Source: Seison nebaliae (lineage: Eukaryota; Rotifera; Pararotatoria; Seisonacea; Seisonidae). Taken from it: 64,000 nt of DNA. How positions within the stretch are numbered: position 1 is the first letter of the stretch; every line of letters begins with the position of its first letter. Below are positions 60,492 to 64,000 of this stretch, piece by piece. The position numbers and the translations under genes are program-made. The stretch is from contig JALJEE010001605.1 in assembly GCA_023231475.1 (NCBI GenBank), positions 1 to 64,000 on the forward strand. Direction: 5' to 3'. Under the pieces are notes generated by a model. That model worked only from the letters and a program-made list of their open reading frames with translations. It ran no database searches and was not told the origin of the DNA.

Positions 60492-61037
60492 GCACAATTA
60501 CAAGCACAAATGCAAGCACAGGCTCAAGCACAAGCTACAGCCCAACAACAACAACAGCAACAACAACAATATTTTTATCCTACAATAAATGAAAAAGGTT
60601 CAACAACAACAGGTTATACAAGACGAACACCTGGTAGTATTTACCACAATCAATATTATTATCAATCTCAACCAACCATTATAGATTACATCATTCCAAT
60701 CATCGATGATATATTCCCTTCAACTTCCACGTATGATAACGGTCAATATGGTTATGCACAAAATCAATATGAACATCAATATCATCCATATCATCAGCAA
60801 CAGGATAGAAGGAATTTTAATTCTGCATATCAGAACGAATATATTCCGTATGAATATGGAACGAACATGAATGATTATAATGGCTCATATTATCCGGAAT
60901 ACCAATATTACACAGAAAACAGCTACCAATCCGCCAATGTGGAACGACCATATTCTACGTCGACAAATGAGCGGAAAAGAAGCAGCAAGAAATCATCGAA
61001 TTTATATAATCATTCTAATTACAGTTTTATCTATTAG
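59925..61037 (+). CDS. polyQ, Tyr/Asn-rich low-complexity protein, unrecognised
   Basis: One open exon of 370 residues from ATG 59925. The N-terminal ~170 residues are charged and Ser-rich and include a helical, coiled-coil-like part (ETERKKKVDRLTTFLENMEK, WKEKDAEYQRYKQ). Two Gln runs follow, of about 19 and 9 residues, separated by an Ala/Gln alternation (AQLQAQMQAQAQAQ). The rest is Tyr/Gln/Asn/Ser-rich (YYPEYQYYTENSYQS) and ends in a basic ERKRSSKKSS plus NHSNYSFIY. Composition is that of a prion-like, condensate-prone protein. I do not recognise the family. The ATG is the first in a frame with no obvious upstream acceptor, so further 5' exons remain possible. Confidence 0.65.
60434..60570 (+). 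repeat. CAA trinucleotide repeat encoding polyQ
   Basis: About 19 almost pure CAA codons at 60434-60490 and a second shorter CAA/CAG block at 60542-60570. The first run is nearly invariant at DNA level and so is likely length-variable between individuals. Confidence 0.9.
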
Positions 61038-64000
61038 ATCTATAAATCTTTTATCTTTTCATTTCTAACAAATCTTCTACTACAACAATTAGGATGTTAA
61101 ATGGAATAATAAACTTAATTCTTTTCTTAGAGATTTGCATTCTAATTTATTGATTATACTTCTTATTACGACGTACCATCGTTCTTCATCGACCGCTTCG
61201 TCCATTATCATTCAAATAACATAAACTATTCAGAAAAGACATTGGTAAATAATCGATATTATATTCTGTGACATTTCCTTTTATTCAAATGCATAAAGAT
61301 GTACTCATGAGCGATCGACGTATAAATTCTTTTTATTCTTTCCTCCTTCTTCTTCTGCATTTTGTTACTGATAAATAAAATAATGTTCCTTTCAATTCTC
61401 TTTTATAATCTCTCTTCATTTTTTCCGCCAGTAATTACAGAAGGGAATGTCCAATAACATTGATAAATCAATATCTTAATTTCGAGACTTCCAACATTCG
61501 TTACAGATCAATCAAAACGAATTAATTTCAAGATGTCCCTTCTCCTCCAATGTATTAAGGTAATTCAATTACGATGCCATTCAAATTTCTAATCTATTCT
61601 ATTTTCATATCGAACTCTTATCTGACTACAATTATTCCCAGAATTGTGTTTTCCTCAAATTCTTATCCGATTAGAAAGTTTTTAATTTATGAACATCTGT
61701 TGATAACTATTTTGTCTGATCGATTATTCTGCACTTTTCTTCCTTGAGATCATTCGCATTATCTTGAGATGATTAAGAAAATGTATTTAAAAGTTCAGGT
61801 TTTCTCGCTAACGAATAGTAATCTGGAAGAGAGTTCTTGCTATTCATTTTTTTTTATAAATTTTATTGATTATTATTCTTGTTTAGTACGACTAATCATA
61901 ATAAATTTCAACATGTTTTTTTCTCCTCGTCAATTTCAATCACTTAATACACATAATTATTTGTTGTTATTTCTTTACATAACATAAAAATTATGTGCCA
62001 ATTAACCAGAATTTGTCAATGGAAAATGATAATTAGTTTTTCTTTTTAGGCAATTTATTCCGGCGTAAAACCGAACTGTATGATTCAATAACAAGTAGTT
62101 TATGGAAAATTATCATTTCTTTTCACGCTAAAATGAAATTCTTCCTTTATTTGCTTCCATTTCCACCGTACAGGAATTTCCACCACTGGAAATCTTTAGG
62201 GGAATTACAAATGACTAAATGAATCTCAGAAATCTCAAAAAAGAAAAAGATGAAGCAAGATAAGATGTATAGTTCCTTGACACGGACTATCGAATAATTA
62301 TGTCATAATAATGTGTTAACGATGTTAATTGAAAGAAGCAAAAATAGAATTACCATTCTCCTTCAATCGAACGAAAAGAATACATCTTTTCTTCCAGAAG
62401 TTCTTCAGTTATCAGGAAGAATTATCTTCAGATTTTTAATTACTAAACTGAAATTCACATCGTTTAGAGTATTATTCTTCCTCTTTCAAGCATGATATCC
62501 AGGGTGTCAAAACTGGATATCTTAAATATCATTTTTCCAAATGTTGAGAAAAGGAAATTTACTTCCCATTTTGTCTGATATCTTTCCGACGTAAGTGTTC
62601 CCCTCGCACAATTCATGGGAATTTGGAAGTCAATTTAAAAAAAAATGCACGAAAATTTTAACATAAATGTTTTCTCTAAAACATTCTGTCAATTCTTCAA
62701 CAGCATCCTCCACTTCTACTGCATTATTATTAAGATAAGTAAATTAAAAATTCAAATTCTCATTTGTTTTTCAGGATAAAATTTTTATTCATAAATTTGT
62801 ACGCAATTCCGGGATAACTTTCTGACAAGTTAGTTTAACCGCCCACTTCCCTTTTATTCCACACCTCCCTTATGAAAACATGAAAATTATATTTTGAATT
62901 AAACTTTTGACTTTTGTTAGTTTGACTTATAGCAATTTTCTTTCTCCGCTTAACTAACAAATTGCTCGATACTGATGGGAAGAGAATGAGCAAAGATTTT
63001 ACTAACATAAGAATGACAAATAATATTGCCATTCAATATTCATATCTGATATCCATTAGCACTCCACAGAACATCGACGAGACGAAATTATGTGTCATCT
63101 GATCCGAATATTTTTTGAAATTATATGATTATCCATTGTTTATAGACAACGTCAAATTGACAGATAAAACTCATCATCAATCAATTTTATATAAAAAACA
63201 CTTTTTGTTTTATTTTTATATTATTTTCATAGAAGGACTATTGGAAATTTATTATATATATTTTACTATTCCTATTAATAGAATAATCTAATTTCTAACA
63301 GTATTATAAATTCTTCATGTAGTGGTAGGAGGTCGTTAGACTTATAGAATTATGTTGCCTCTTATTTAGGTTTCGGTTGTGAGTATTTTGCCTCTCATTC
63401 TCATAATTTATAGACATAACTGTCTCGCCTAACAGAAGATTGTTTGGCTTTATTTGTAAATTGTACATATATTTGTTCATTTTTTAGGTGTGTAACTAAT
63501 TCGGTTGATAATTTGAATTTAATGATTACATATTTGTGATTATTAATTTTTTATTAAATCAATTTTTCAATAAATATGCAATGGATGTTTAGTGATAAAG
63601 TAGATTGAAAAAATAATGAGAAAATTCTTAAATTCCCATCGTTTCCATCACTCGATCAGATCAGCTCATGCCCTTCCAATTTGGACAAACGGATTAGAAT
63701 GACAATTAATGAAAAATGTCAGTAAATTCGATTTGTCTAACATTGGAAAATTTTTTCTAATTCTATAATTATTGAAAAATTGATGAGTCATGATGGATGA
63801 AATAGGAATGTTCTGTAAGAAAAAACAAGAGAAACATGTGATGGATGCCAAGAATGAATTGTGTCTCAATTTCAAATGATTCTCATTCTTCCAAGAATTT
63901 ATGATTCGAATGAGAAGTACGTCTCAATGAAAAAAGATGAATCTCAGTCATCAAATGAAATTCATGAGTTTTTTTTTTATCTGAAATAAGGTAAGTTAGT
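61038..64000. other. 3' flank, no gene recognised
   Basis: About 3 kb of AT-rich sequence to the window end. Several open frames of 60-72 codons start from non-ATG or isolated ATG codons and read as hydrophobic or Asn/Ile/Phe-rich peptides with no similarity. No repeat, RNA gene or splice-linked exon series was recognised. Confidence 0.45.

Noticed and set aside
1-64000. Search by eye for transposons, retroelement fragments, tRNA and rRNA genes, CRISPR arrays
   Set aside because: No terminal repeats, reverse-transcriptase or transposase motifs, tRNA B-box plus cloverleaf, or spaced repeats were recognised; a proper tRNA and repeat scan was not possible here.

Overview
This is AT-rich, compactly organised animal nuclear DNA. 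The protein-coding genes are single-copy metazoan families: a four-domain T-type calcium channel, strawberry notch, GAPVD1, SPT5, importin-7/8, LCMT1, NUDT14, a CDKL kinase and an EEIG1/FAM102 C2 protein. Introns are almost all about 40-60 nt with GT...AG ends and often a T-rich 3' side, while several large genes have very few introns (SBNO1 is one 5.6 kb open exon and importin-7 one 3.6 kb open exon). Gene content, tiny introns and AT bias suggest a small arthropod with a reduced genome, such as an acariform (astigmatid) mite. That placement is an inference; no lineage-diagnostic sequence was found. No tRNA, rRNA, CRISPR, transposon or retroviral remnant was recognised. Splice models were built by hand from GT/AG sites and kept only when all exon lengths summed to a whole number of codons and the joined protein matched family conservation.

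Layout. 1.2-4.3 kb (+): a mucin-like type I membrane protein with a very long threonine run. 4.6-7.1 kb (+): AFG2A/SPATA5-type AAA ATPase. 7.3-11.8 kb (+): GAPVD1 (RasGAP + VPS9). 12.2-13.1 kb (+): NUDT14. 13.2-14.5 kb (-): a PLAT-domain single-pass membrane protein. 16.0-23.5 kb (-): Cav3 T-type calcium channel. 23.5-32.7 kb: a 9 kb gene-poor stretch upstream of the channel, holding at most one doubtful or decayed membrane-protein reading frame. 32.7-34.2 kb (-): EEIG1/FAM102-type C2 protein with a large insertion. 34.2-37.0 kb: gene-poor. 37.0 kb (+): a 59-residue membrane protein. 37.6-41.2 kb (-): importin-7/8. 41.8-42.8 kb (+): LCMT1. 43.0-44.7 kb (+): DMAC2/ATP5SL-like leucine-rich-repeat protein. 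44.9-48.2 kb (-): SPT5. 48.5-48.9 kb (+): two tiny membrane proteins almost touching each other, the second NDUFB1-like. 49.8-55.4 kb (+): strawberry notch. 57.2-59.1 kb (+): CDKL5-like kinase. 59.9-61.0 kb (+): a polyQ, Tyr-rich protein. 61-64 kb: no gene seen.

The genes do not form one pathway. They include housekeeping functions (ribosome maturation, nuclear import, PP2A methylation, transcription elongation, complex I), endocytic Rab5/Ras control, excitability and a chromatin/Notch regulator. What stands out is how conserved genes have been remodelled: a C2 domain split by about 230 disordered residues, an SPT5 whose C-terminal repeats are nearly gone and replaced by an Asn-rich segment, an AFG2A whose first ATPase domain lacks its catalytic Glu, a Cys cluster in the calcium-channel I-II linker, and two adjacent micro-ORFs that may share one messenger. 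Two surface proteins with Thr-rich stalks (mucin-like and PLAT-TM) have no counterpart I can name.
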